Shown piece by piece: positions 1 through 6,553 of a stretch of DNA of 7,589 nt. The stretch's first letter is position 1, and the number at the start of each line of letters is the position of its first letter. Position numbers and translations under genes: made by a program. Where the stretch lies: positions 1 to 7,589 of the forward strand of contig QWOR01000065.1 of the NCBI GenBank assembly GCA_003669575.1. Direction: 5' to 3'. Below the pieces are notes generated by a model. That model saw only the letters and a program-made list of their open reading frames with translations, ran no database searches and had not been told where the DNA came from. The DNA comes from Planctomycetota bacterium (GTDB taxonomy: Bacteria; Planctomycetota; Planctomycetia; Planctomycetales; Planctomycetaceae).

Positions 1-986
1 CCCAGCGACACGACGCAAGGAAACAGCAGTGCATGACCAAACCCGATGCACAACGCGGGCCCGATGAACTGGGCCTCGGACTGGACAAAGATCAGCCATG
101 CATGACCGATCGCATGCCCCACCAGCCCGAGCAAAATCATCGACCGGCGGCCCATTGTCCGGCTCCAGGTCCGGGTCAACAGTCGTACCGAAAATGCCGC
201 CACCGCGTACCCGGTGAAAAAGTATCGAACCCCGTCGAGGTGACGCTCCGTCGCCAGCCGGGTCAGAAACACCATCGTCACCGAGAACCCCAGCCCCATC
301 ATCAGTGAGACCAGCACTACCGGCCCCGGCCAGTAACGACGCACCAGGACATGCGCCGGTGGAGTCACCTCGGGGCGAACATGCATATCGGTATGCGTCA
401 GTAACAGCACAAAGATGATGTAGAGAATGCCAAAGCCAATGGTCCCGGCAAACAACGTCTCAAACAGTTCCGGCCCCGAGAACCGGTCGAACAGTAAATC
501 GACCAGCTGGGCTCCGACGATCATCCCGACAAACCCGCTCGACCCCAGGCTGCCGATGGCCTCCGTCCGCCGGTGCGGGGGAACCCTGAGCTGGATATGC
601 AGGTTGGAGCAGACAAACATCGCGGAGATGCCAATCTGATACGCGGCCCGGGCGAGGTAGATCTGCGTACCGAGCGCATGAGTACTCCAGAGTCCAGCAC
701 AACCCACCAGAAACAGAGCCGAACCGACCAGCCACAGCTTGCGGACTCCGAACCGATCGATCGCCTGCCCCAGCCAGAATCGCGAGATCAGCGAACCCGC
801 GAGTGCCAGGCCGACAATCCACCCGGTATCAGTCTTTGTACCCTTCAGCAGATCGACGAATTCCGCAAACCGGAATGTCATCGTGTTGGCAGCCACGAGC
901 GACATGTTGGCCCCATAGGCCAACCAGAACGAGCGATTGTAGATCGCTGCGGACTCAGACTCGTAGACATCGGGAGAAGTGGACAT
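1..986 (-). CDS. Major facilitator superfamily (MFS) transporter, C-terminus cut by window edge
   Basis: Reading leftward from the ATG at 986-984, the frame stays open for 328 codons to the window edge. The protein is strongly hydrophobic, with successive membrane segments: about residues 20-38, 55-72, 84-101, 108-128, 148-165, 178-197, 222-241, 256-270, 283-301 and 308 onward. The best family mark is the MFS 'motif A' loop between the second and third helices, GQAIDRFGVRK at residues 73-83. A weaker second copy (RTWSRTMGRRSM, 272-283) sits in the second half, as expected for a 12-helix MFS fold with two six-helix bundles. A charged cytoplasmic linker (about 198-218, THTDMHVRPEVTPP) separates the halves. 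It is an inner-membrane transporter; the substrate cannot be read from sequence. It starts opposite to the lutA-like gene across a 372-bp gap. The ATG is the only plausible start, since no in-frame start lies in the 40 bases upstream. About two helices should lie beyond the window. Confidence 0.88.
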   Translation of the reverse strand, partial: MSTSPDVYESESAAIYNRSFWLAYGANMSLVAANTMTFRFAEFVDLLKGTKTDTGWIVGLALAGSLISRFWLGQAIDRFGVRKLWLVGSALFLVGCAGLWSTHALGTQIYLARAAYQIGISAMFVCSNLHIQLRVPPHRRTEAIGSLGSSGFVGMIVGAQLVDLLFDRFSGPELFETLFAGTIGFGILYIIFVLLLTHTDMHVRPEVTPPAHVLVRRYWPGPVVLVSLMMGLGFSVTMVFLTRLATERHLDGVRYFFTGYAVAAFSVRLLTRTWSRTMGRRSMILLGLVGHAIGHAWLIFVQSEAQFIGPALCIGFGHALLFPCVVSL

Positions 987-1023
987 GCCGAAACAGATCG
1001 GAACGTAAGAGAGCTCGGGTGGG

Positions 1024-1092
1024 CATCTGACGACGAACTGTAGCAGGTTCGCTGTCAGGGTTTTACCGTGAATGATTTGCAGCTGTCAGATG
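1024..1092. repeat. Cluster of three related 8-mers (possible operator)
   Basis: GCTGTCAG occurs twice in direct orientation, at 1051-1058 and 1082-1089, with starts 31 bp apart (about three helical turns). The second copy extends to GTCAGATG (1085-1092), which is the exact inverse of CATCTGAC at 1024-1031. So three related sites, one inverted, lie 38-106 bp upstream of the MFS start codon. The same helical face and position are what a transcription-factor site would show, but the words are short and chance is a real alternative. Confidence 0.25.
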
Positions 1093-1290
1093 AACAGAAA
1101 CCCGAGAAATCGAACTTGCCGGACCAACGCCAGGCGTCCCCCCGATGGTACTGTACCTCGTGAGCATTCGTCGGACTCGCGGATATGAGTACACGCTTTC
1201 TTAACGAGAAGTCTCCTCGCAAATGGACGCCCATTCACGACAGAGTCACATCTACCGCTCGCTGACTCGTTGTCCCCACTCTTACGCTCG

Positions 1291-1315
1291 CCCCTCCCCC
1301 CCTCTCAAATCCCCC
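1291..1315 (-). other. G-rich tract on the minus strand, possible G-quadruplex
   Basis: On the plus strand the tract reads C4-T-C7-TCTCAAAT-C5. The minus strand therefore has G5, an 8-nt loop, G7, A, G4, which can supply four G-triplets if the G7 run is split. The 8-nt loop is slightly longer than the usual 7-nt limit, so this is a borderline quadruplex. It lies 44-68 bp upstream of the lutA-like start, on the template strand for that gene. Any transcript leader here would be C-rich and so would not itself form the quadruplex. Confidence 0.3.
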
Positions 1316-1358
1316 ACGATTCGACTCCGCCCCGCCACTCCTCTACACTCCCTGCATC

Positions 1359-2108
1359 ATGAAGATTGGACTGTTCATTCCCTGTTACATCGACCAGTTC
1401 TTCCCCGATGTCGGCATGGCGACTGTGGAACTCCTGGAGCAGTGCGGCTGCACCGTGGAGTTCCCCGACGGCCAGAGCTGTTGTGGCCAGCCCATGGCCA
1501 ACACCGGCTGCTGGGAAGATGCCCGCCCACTGGCGGAGTCATTCCTGAAAATCTACGCCCCCTATGATTACGTGGTCTGCCCCAGTGGCAGCTGCACGGC
1601 GATGGTGACACACCATTATGATCATTTCCTGGAGGGGCATCCGGGGTTCGCGGAGTTGAAGGCGAAGACCTTCGAACTGTGCCAGTTCCTCACCGATGTG
1701 GTGAAGCTCGACAAGCTGAAAGTGAAGTTCCCTCACCGCGTCGGCCTGCACAACAGCTGTCATGGGTTGCGGGAACTCGGACTGGGACGCCCATCGGAGC
1801 GGATGGTGCCCGACTTCAACAAGGCCCGCCAGCTGCTGCAGCTCGTGGAAGGAATCCAGTTGGTCGAGTTGCAGAGAGTTGATGAGTGCTGCGGGTTCGG
1901 CGGAACTTTCGCGATCGCCGAGGAAGCGGTGTCGTGCATGATGGGCAATGACCGCATCCACGACCACGAACAGGCTGGAGCGGAAGTCATTGCAGCTGGC
2001 GACATGTCGTGCCTGATGCACATGCAGGGTCTAATCAGCCGCCAGAAGAAGCCAATCCGCACGATGCACATCGCTCAGATCCTCGCAGGACGACCACTGC
2101 CCAAGTAG
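1359..2108 (+). CDS. lutA: LutA/YkgE-family cysteine-rich (Fe-S) oxidoreductase subunit
   Basis: The protein has 249 residues, close to the roughly 240 usual for LutA/YkgE. It carries two cysteine-rich CCG domains. The first has C9, CCGQP (41-45), C74 and C79 (CPSGSC). The second has C134, CCGFGGTF (177-184), DMSC (215-218) and the closing MHIAQIL (237-242 region). These match what I recall of E. coli YkgE, including CCGQP, PxGSC, CCGFGGTF, DxSCL and MHIAxxL. Paired CCG motifs, as in heterodisulfide reductase HdrB and glycolate oxidase GlcF, bind Fe-S clusters. LutA works with LutB and LutC in cytoplasmic oxidation of L-lactate to pyruvate. Here neither lutB nor lutC is adjacent: the upstream gene is a divergent MFS transporter and the downstream one a membrane protein. 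The partners must be elsewhere, or the protein serves another flavin/Fe-S oxidoreductase. The start is the ATG giving the canonical MKIGLFIPCY N-terminus; no Shine-Dalgarno sequence precedes it. Family call sure; lactate as substrate inferred. Confidence 0.9.
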   Translation: MKIGLFIPCYIDQFFPDVGMATVELLEQCGCTVEFPDGQSCCGQPMANTGCWEDARPLAESFLKIYAPYDYVVCPSGSCTAMVTHHYDHFLEGHPGFAELKAKTFELCQFLTDVVKLDKLKVKFPHRVGLHNSCHGLRELGLGRPSERMVPDFNKARQLLQLVEGIQLVELQRVDECCGFGGTFAIAEEAVSCMMGNDRIHDHEQAGAEVIAAGDMSCLMHMQGLISRQKKPIRTMHIAQILAGRPLPK

Positions 2109-2117
2109 AGCTTCGTG

Positions 2118-2200
2118 GCGAGCGTGTCCCCACCGCCCAGTCGCTCTCACGCTCCATCGTCATGAGCTTCAACCATGTTAAAACATCAGCAAGCGTGTCC
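2118..2200 (+). repeat. Imperfect 12-bp direct repeat in the lutA-like/membrane-protein gap
   Basis: GCGAGCGTGTCC at 2118-2129 and GCAAGCGTGTCC at 2189-2200 match in 11 of 12 positions and lie in the 117-bp gap between the two plus-strand genes. The first copy overlaps a 7-bp inverted repeat, GAGCGTG (2120-2126) with CACGCTC (2148-2154), loop 21 nt, which has no T-run after it. Neither is strong enough to be called a terminator or operator. Confidence 0.25.
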
Positions 2201-2225
2201 GGCAGTCTCTGATTGAGCATGAACC

Positions 2226-3674
2226 ATGGATGAGTTCCTGATTGCATTGCTGGCAGCTGCTGGCGCGACACTCACGGGCCGATCATTGCTGTTTCTCTTC
2301 GATCGAGTCTTCGGGACGCGTGGGACGCGCCGCCCTGTTGCGGAAGTCTGGGGCACGTCGATCCTGCTGGGCGTGTCGTTTACTGCTTCCTCGGCTTTCG
2401 TCTGGTCCGATATGGGACAGGAGCTGGGGCCAAGCTACTCGTGGAGACAAGTCATTATCGGTGGGTTGCTGGGAATCCTGGCGGAATTCAGATCCCGGCG
2501 ACTGGTAGCGAACGCTCCCCCGCTGCCCGCTGCTGCCTTGTCTCCCAGGCAGAGTCAAATCATCTGGACATGCCGCGTCATCGTGTGTGTCTCGGTGTTG
2601 GGTGCGACCGTACTCACTCTACGCAATACCGCACCCGCAGCGGGCGAGCGGCAGGCCATTGAGGAAAAGGCCCACGTTCTGTTCGAAACCCATACGGTTT
2701 TCACCCCGGCACTGGTTCACCCTGAAATGGTTAACTCCAACACGCGTGACCCGTTGATGCTCCCGCTATTTGAGCGGCATGTTTATGCACTCCTGGGACG
2801 GGCAAGCCAGCCTTGGGCGAGAATCTGGTCGCCACTGACATACGCGGGACTATTGCTCAGCTTCATCGGCATTGTGGAACGACGTGTCCATCCGACCTGG
2901 GCGTGGGGGAGTGCGATCGGGATGCTTCTGCTCCTGCTATTCGACATTGGAAATATTGAAATCTCCTCGGCAATGCCCACAATCGCGGTGGCTTGCTTTC
3001 ATGGAGCAGCGGTCCTCTACCTGTGGGATGCGTGGCAAAACGCCCCGGGTCGCGAGCGAGTTCGCGGAATCCTGCTGGCATCGGCGATGGCCTCCAGCGC
3101 CCTCTTTACCAGGAACGATGGCGCCTCACTGTTCCTCATCGACTGCCTGAGTTGGGGCTTGGCTGTCTTACTGGGTGGATCTGGAGTCGCAAACGCTGAC
3201 TCCACAGAGACAACTCGGTTATCCCGGGGACGCAACCTGCTGGCGATCGTTTTCTTCGTCCTGTTCGCAGCATTCATGGTCAACCCCTGGATGCGATATC
3301 GAGCGGCATTACCGCCCCTTCCTCAAGCAGCGGTTCATTCAGCTCCGACATGGCTGGCACCGACAATCATGTCCCTGTCTCTTCTCGTGTATAGCTGTGC
3401 GCTTTCAACTGGATTTCAAAAGTCCTTTTCAAGCACCCTTCAACAGTTCAAAAGAAGCGACGTTCAATTCCTGACCATTCATATTCTGCTTTCGCTCGCC
3501 CTGTACTATTTCCTGAAAACAGGCACGTTTGGGACATTTTCAGAATCGTTAGGCCGCATTGATCGATACTCATACTTCCCACTCACTTCAGTATGCATTT
3601 TACAGTTTGTTGCCATCAACAGACTGGCACACATCAACACATCTGTTGCCGGAAAAGACAAAGCCATCGAATAA
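2226..3674 (+). CDS. Polytopic membrane protein, putative GT-C (GT39/ArnT-like) glycosyltransferase
   Basis: The 482-residue protein has about 11-12 hydrophobic segments (near residues 5-25, 44-60, 75-87, 113-131, 203-217, 228-246, 251-268, 281-318, 337-354, 376-395, 415-430, 450-466). It has no clear cleavable signal peptide. Four marks seen in bacterial GT-C enzymes appear in the right order: a periplasmic-loop segment NTRDPLMLPLFERHVYALLG (172-191), resembling the 'HPDYPLLxPLLE' region; AMPTIAVACF (249-258), like the 'yaDlPla' helix start; RNDG (296-299), like the KNEG motif; and DRYSYFPL (446-453), like the late 'ERYLLPL' helix. Such enzymes move a sugar from a polyprenyl-phosphate donor to lipid or protein on the outer face of the inner membrane. 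The acidic catalytic residue is uncertain; E146-E147 and D175 are candidates in the first large loop. It could instead be an uncharacterised membrane protein of another type. The 3' third is visibly more AT-rich than the neighbouring genes. The ATG at 2226 lies 117 bp after the lutA-like stop, too far for tight coupling. Confidence 0.6.
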   Translation: MDEFLIALLAAAGATLTGRSLLFLFDRVFGTRGTRRPVAEVWGTSILLGVSFTASSAFVWSDMGQELGPSYSWRQVIIGGLLGILAEFRSRRLVANAPPLPAAALSPRQSQIIWTCRVIVCVSVLGATVLTLRNTAPAAGERQAIEEKAHVLFETHTVFTPALVHPEMVNSNTRDPLMLPLFERHVYALLGRASQPWARIWSPLTYAGLLLSFIGIVERRVHPTWAWGSAIGMLLLLLFDIGNIEISSAMPTIAVACFHGAAVLYLWDAWQNAPGRERVRGILLASAMASSALFTRNDGASLFLIDCLSWGLAVLLGGSGVANADSTETTRLSRGRNLLAIVFFVLFAAFMVNPWMRYRAALPPLPQAAVHSAPTWLAPTIMSLSLLVYSCALSTGFQKSFSSTLQQFKRSDVQFLTIHILLSLALYYFLKTGTFGTFSESLGRIDRYSYFPLTSVCILQFVAINRLAHINTSVAGKDKAIE

Positions 3675-3702
3675 CGAATATTTCAAAGCCACCAAACAGA
3701 CT

Positions 3703-4203
3703 CTATTTCCGTTTCGTTGGAAGTGCAGGCGCAAGCTTCAGTGGAGAAGAAGTCAAACGTGCCAGCAGTGAAGTCAGCCTCGCGATGAACTCGGCAGATG
3801 TTCCGACCTCGCGCAGGACTTCACACCGCCCAGCGATGACTTCGTCGTTCAAATGACGAAGGTCCGCGGCGACCAGCCCGAGAAACGCCTCCACTTCGGT
3901 CGGACTCAAATCTCGTCGCTCCAAGTTGGTCACGTCTTCGTGTCGCACGCGGGTCAGCTGGGCGAGCGTGCCTCCCTGCGTGCGGTATAACTGTCCACCT
4001 CGCACCGCCCGTCGCAACTGGGCGTCGGAATCGAAGCGGCACATCGGCTCGGGGCCGAAATAAAACGACCAATGCCCCAAATCGTTACAACCGATGGTAA
4101 CGGGATGATCGATACCGGGGACTTTCAGTTCGATCCGCTCTCGGAGATTGACTGCTTCCGCCATCAAATCTTCACGATCCGCTTCAATCCGAGTCCTCGT
4201 CAT
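3703..4203 (-). CDS. Conserved-looking 166-residue protein of unknown function
   Basis: The protein is soluble, charged, and lacks a signal peptide and membrane segments. The N-terminus (MTRTRIEADREDLMAEAV) is a charged helix. A central part, about 33-85, has beta-rich character with SFYFGPEP (46-53), CRFD (55-58), LRRAVRGGQLYRTQGG (63-78) and LAQLTRVR (80-87). A helical second half (about 100-150, starting LSPTEVEAFL) follows, with a basic tail ending KRK. The pattern 'YFG.dP.y.Fd..g.LRRA...g.lYrtqg..La.L.R.r' resembles small proteins I remember from planctomycete genomes, but I cannot name a characterised homologue, so I assign no function. No cysteine cluster, nucleotide-binding loop or DNA-binding helix-turn-helix is obvious. 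It is convergent with the membrane-protein gene (28 bp between stops) and divergent from the M24 gene. Because the two flanking genes point the other way, it is probably monocistronic. Confidence 0.75.
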   Translation of the reverse strand: MTRTRIEADREDLMAEAVNLRERIELKVPGIDHPVTIGCNDLGHWSFYFGPEPMCRFDSDAQLRRAVRGGQLYRTQGGTLAQLTRVRHEDVTNLERRDLSPTEVEAFLGLVAADLRHLNDEVIAGRCEVLREVGTSAEFIARLTSLLARLTSSPLKLAPALPTKRK

Positions 4204-4399
4204 AGAAGTCGCCTCAGTACAGAATTGCGGTTCGTCTCCCTCAAGATTCTACGTTTGTGGCTTCCGGTTTGGTAAGCTAATTGCTGAGCGCGACAATTCT
4301 TGATACGGCGAGATCATCTGGCTGGCAAGGAAAATCGTGGACTGGTGTACTATCAGTCTTGCCCGTTGAACATCATCTCCCTTCCCCGGGATTGTATGT
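4204..4399. promoter_or_regulatory. Divergent promoter region between the unknown protein and the M24 gene
   Basis: These 196 bp separate two start codons that point away from each other, so promoters for both should lie here. That is inferred from layout. The only sigma70-like spacing I can pick out for the plus strand is TTGTGG, 17 bp, TAATTG around 4254-4282, a poor match at the -10. No Shine-Dalgarno sequence is visible ahead of the ATG at 4400, and no inverted repeat of note occurs. Confidence 0.35.
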
Positions 4400-5590
4400 A
4401 TGTCGGTTTCCACGCTTCCTCCGTATCACCCGATGTCGTCAGGCGAAATCCGTCTGCCCGACCTCGACCGATATCAGGAAGTCGAACGCAAGCACAAACT
4501 ACTGGCCGAATACCTTCAGCTCAAACAACTCGACGCTCTGGTACTCGAACGCCCTGAGAACTTTGCCTGGCTCACCCACGGCGGAAACTGTCTGAGGTTT
4601 GGAACCAGCGAAACCACAGCCACCCTGTTCATTACACGCGACGCCCGTGTGGTTCTGTGTAACGTCGTCGACAGCGGGCAATTGTTCGACCGGGAAGTTC
4701 CAGGACTGGGATTTCAGGTCAAAGAACGCCCGTGGACTGAGCATCGCGACGTGCTCATTGCCGATCTCGCCAGAGGTCGGAACGTCGGGAGCGATACAGG
4801 CATTCTCGGGCTTCCCAACCTGGCGCATGAACTGGCTGACTTTCGCCGGACCGTCACGGCGAAGGAGGCAACTCAGCTGCGAGCGCTGGGACGCTGGGTT
4901 TCGCACGCCATCGAGGCCGCCGCCCGCAACCTGAAGCGGGGACTGAGCGAAGCGGAGATCGCCGGAGAAATCTCCCACCGCCTGATCAAGCATCAAATTA
5001 CGCCCGTGCGTATCCAGGTTCAGGCCGACGGACAGGGGGCTCGCTACCGCCACTGGGCCTATGGGATGGACAAGGTTGAACGTCACTGCGTGATCTCAGC
5101 GGTCGGAAGGATGGCTGGCCTGCACGCCGGTTGCACGCGAACCGTCTGCTTTGGTACTCCCCCCAAAGACTTGATCGATACGCACCAGGTCGCCACGCTG
5201 CTGCAAGCCACGGGAATGTATTTTTCCCAGGCGGGGTGGGAAGTCACGGAAACCTGGAAACGTCTCCAGCGCATCTATGAAAAATTCGGCGTCCCTGATG
5301 AGTGGCGACTGGCCGAGCAAGCCGAAACGATGGGATACGACTTAAGCGGCATGTCTGTCATGCCGAGTACCAATGCGAAGTTCAGCGATGGGCAGGTAGT
5401 CCACTGGCACCCCAGCGTCCGCTTCGCTGCCACGGGTGACACGATCCTGATCCACAAGGACCGCACGGAGCTGATTACTCCCTGTGAAGTCTGGCCGATG
5501 ATCAAGATTCAGATCAAAGGCGTCACCATCGAACGCCCGGCGATTCTCAATCGTGAGTCATCCGCCGCGACCGAATGGTGCCTGGACTGA
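4400..5590 (+). CDS. M24-fold (creatinase/Xaa-Pro aminopeptidase-like) protein lacking the metal ligands
   Basis: The 396 residues have the two-domain layout of M24B proteins: a creatinase-type N-terminal domain (about 24-150, including DALVLERPENFAWLTHGG at 45-62) and a pita-bread domain (about 154-375). The second domain is recognised by RYRH (215-218), the TRT of CTRTVCFG (245-252), DEWRL (300-304), GDTILI (346-351) and WPMIKI (365-370). In metal-dependent M24 enzymes, Asp, Asp, His, Glu, Glu bind two metals. Here the first Asp position is A234, the second (normally D-x-T-R-T) is G244, no His exists between 263 and 334, the Glu of 'EP' is H337 and the Glu of 'EDT' is G346. H218, matching the substrate-binding His also used by metal-free creatinase, is kept. 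It is therefore unlikely to be an aminopeptidase; a metal-free hydrolase or a non-catalytic binding protein is more likely. No signal peptide, so cytoplasmic. A second in-frame ATG at codon 12 (4433) is a possible start. It converges with the sugar isomerase gene, 39 bp apart. Confidence 0.85.
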   Translation: MSVSTLPPYHPMSSGEIRLPDLDRYQEVERKHKLLAEYLQLKQLDALVLERPENFAWLTHGGNCLRFGTSETTATLFITRDARVVLCNVVDSGQLFDREVPGLGFQVKERPWTEHRDVLIADLARGRNVGSDTGILGLPNLAHELADFRRTVTAKEATQLRALGRWVSHAIEAAARNLKRGLSEAEIAGEISHRLIKHQITPVRIQVQADGQGARYRHWAYGMDKVERHCVISAVGRMAGLHAGCTRTVCFGTPPKDLIDTHQVATLLQATGMYFSQAGWEVTETWKRLQRIYEKFGVPDEWRLAEQAETMGYDLSGMSVMPSTNAKFSDGQVVHWHPSVRFAATGDTILIHKDRTELITPCEVWPMIKIQIKGVTIERPAILNRESSAATEWCLD

Positions 5591-5629
5591 AACGTGAATT
5601 GGGCGTCCAGTCGCCAAGCCAGCTTCGTC

Positions 5630-6520
5630 CTACTTCCTCGCAGTAATCCAATCGAGGTACGTCTGCGCACACCGGTCGAGGTTCTTAGCTTCCCCACCGC
5701 CTCGGATCGGCGAGCAGATTTCGTAAGCGGCGATTCCGGCAAATCCACCATCGCGCAGGCCCTGAAAAAACGCGGCATAATCGATGAAGCCGGTTCCGAA
5801 CGGCACAGCTCTCACCCAATCGGGTGATACCGGTTCGTAGTTCACCAGTTCCGGACGGTACAGATGACGTGGCACGCGAATGTAGTCGGCATTCGTCGTC
5901 AAAACAGTGTGCGGCGCAGCCTTCTTCGCCGCGTCATAGAGAGCCTCACCACGCAATGCCGGTGACCACGCGTCAAACCCCAGCCTACAGTTCGGACGAT
6001 CGATATCGGACAACAGCTCCAGTAAAGCATCGGTATGCAGCGCAATGTCGTGATGGTTCTGAATCGCGATCGTCACGCGATGCGCCACAGCTCGCTCACA
6101 CATCTCGCGGATCGATTTCACACAGCGGGTCCACTGGGCCTGGGAGTCCTGCCCCGCCACATCGTACGACGTAAAGATCCGCACGATCTTCGCACCAACC
6201 TGCGCAGCGATCCGGCACAACGACTCGATATACGCGATCTGAAACTCCAGGTGCGGCACTTCGCTCCCCACACCGCTGGGCTGCGACAGATTGGTGTACC
6301 CAGCGATCACATCACAGCGAACGTTGGCCAGATCCAGGGCTTCTTTCACCTGATGAACCAGATCCGGCGAGGCATCGAGCGGCGACAGATGCGGACGCTT
6401 CCCCGCGATCATCACCGACCGAAACCCCAGCTGTCCGGCTCGCGCGATGAAGTCCGTCAAACTGAGCGCCGTCTGGCCCCAGAATCCGGCGTAGCTCACT
6501 GAGAATAAGCTGGGAGTCAT
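5630..6520 (-). CDS. Xylose-isomerase-like TIM-barrel sugar (phosphate) isomerase/epimerase
   Basis: The 296-residue length is typical of the AP-endonuclease-2/xylose-isomerase-like TIM barrel. Strand and motif order fits: LGFRSVMIAG (31-40), the second strand at CDVIAGYTN (69-77), KIVRIF (111-116), VTIAIQNHHD (149-158), LGFDAWSP (180-187), HTVLTTNADY (204-213) and IAAYEICSP (263-271). Family members bind one divalent metal through Glu, Asp, His/Gln and Glu and isomerise or epimerise sugars or related polyols via an enediolate. D183 and E267 fit two ligands. The usual Glu of 'ENH' is Gln here (Q154), a variant I recall in a QNHHD subgroup common in planctomycetes. The substrate is not readable. 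No signal peptide or Tat motif, so cytoplasmic. The ATG at 6520 has no Shine-Dalgarno sequence. It is downstream of the PQQ-like gene on the same strand but separated by 108 bp and a strong hairpin, so probably transcribed separately. It is convergent with the M24 gene. Confidence 0.88.
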   Translation of the reverse strand: MTPSLFSVSYAGFWGQTALSLTDFIARAGQLGFRSVMIAGKRPHLSPLDASPDLVHQVKEALDLANVRCDVIAGYTNLSQPSGVGSEVPHLEFQIAYIESLCRIAAQVGAKIVRIFTSYDVAGQDSQAQWTRCVKSIREMCERAVAHRVTIAIQNHHDIALHTDALLELLSDIDRPNCRLGFDAWSPALRGEALYDAAKKAAPHTVLTTNADYIRVPRHLYRPELVNYEPVSPDWVRAVPFGTGFIDYAAFFQGLRDGGFAGIAAYEICSPIRGGGEAKNLDRCAQTYLDWITARK

Positions 6521-6553
6521 TGGTTACATTCGCCGTTGTTTGTGCAACAGAAC

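Larger units (their letters stand above)
987..1358. other. Divergent intergenic region between the MFS and lutA-like genes
   Basis: This 372-bp stretch separates two genes that start away from each other, so it must hold the promoters of both. I see no convincing coding frame with family resemblance. I find no clean -35/-10 pair and no Shine-Dalgarno sequence ahead of either start. Two local structures stand out and are listed separately: a cluster of related 8-mers at 1024-1092 near the MFS start, and a pyrimidine tract at 1291-1315 near the lutA-like start. The last roughly 90 bases before 1359 are C/T-rich as a whole. Confidence 0.6.

Noticed and set aside
460..822. A 120-codon open frame on the minus strand
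   Set aside because: It lies in another frame of the MFS transporter gene. The MFS frame is open from 986 to the edge with membrane helices and motif A, while this frame gives a low-complexity Arg/Gly/Pro-rich product.
573..1043. A 156-codon open frame on the plus strand
   Set aside because: It is antisense to the MFS gene, and its product is rich in Arg, Glu, Gln and Pro with no domain, as expected of a shadow of a GC-rich coding region.
1539..2021. A 160-codon open frame on the minus strand
   Set aside because: It is antisense to the lutA-like gene, whose two CCG motifs make the plus-strand reading certain.
2120..2154. Inverted repeat GAGCGTG/CACGCTC after the lutA-like gene as a terminator
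   Set aside because: Arms are only 7 bp, the loop is 21 nt and no T-run follows; chance occurrence in GC-rich DNA is likely.
4499..5086. A 195-codon open frame on the minus strand
   Set aside because: It is antisense to the M24-fold gene, which has clear family motifs. The antisense product shows none.
5582..5610. Inverted repeat CTGGAC/GTCCAG between the convergent M24 and isomerase genes as a bidirectional terminator
   Set aside because: Arms are 6 bp with a 17-nt loop and no T-run on either side; the left arm also lies inside the M24 coding end.
6035..6502. A 155-codon open frame on the plus strand
   Set aside because: It is antisense to the TIM-barrel isomerase gene and encodes a His/Arg-rich product without recognisable features.
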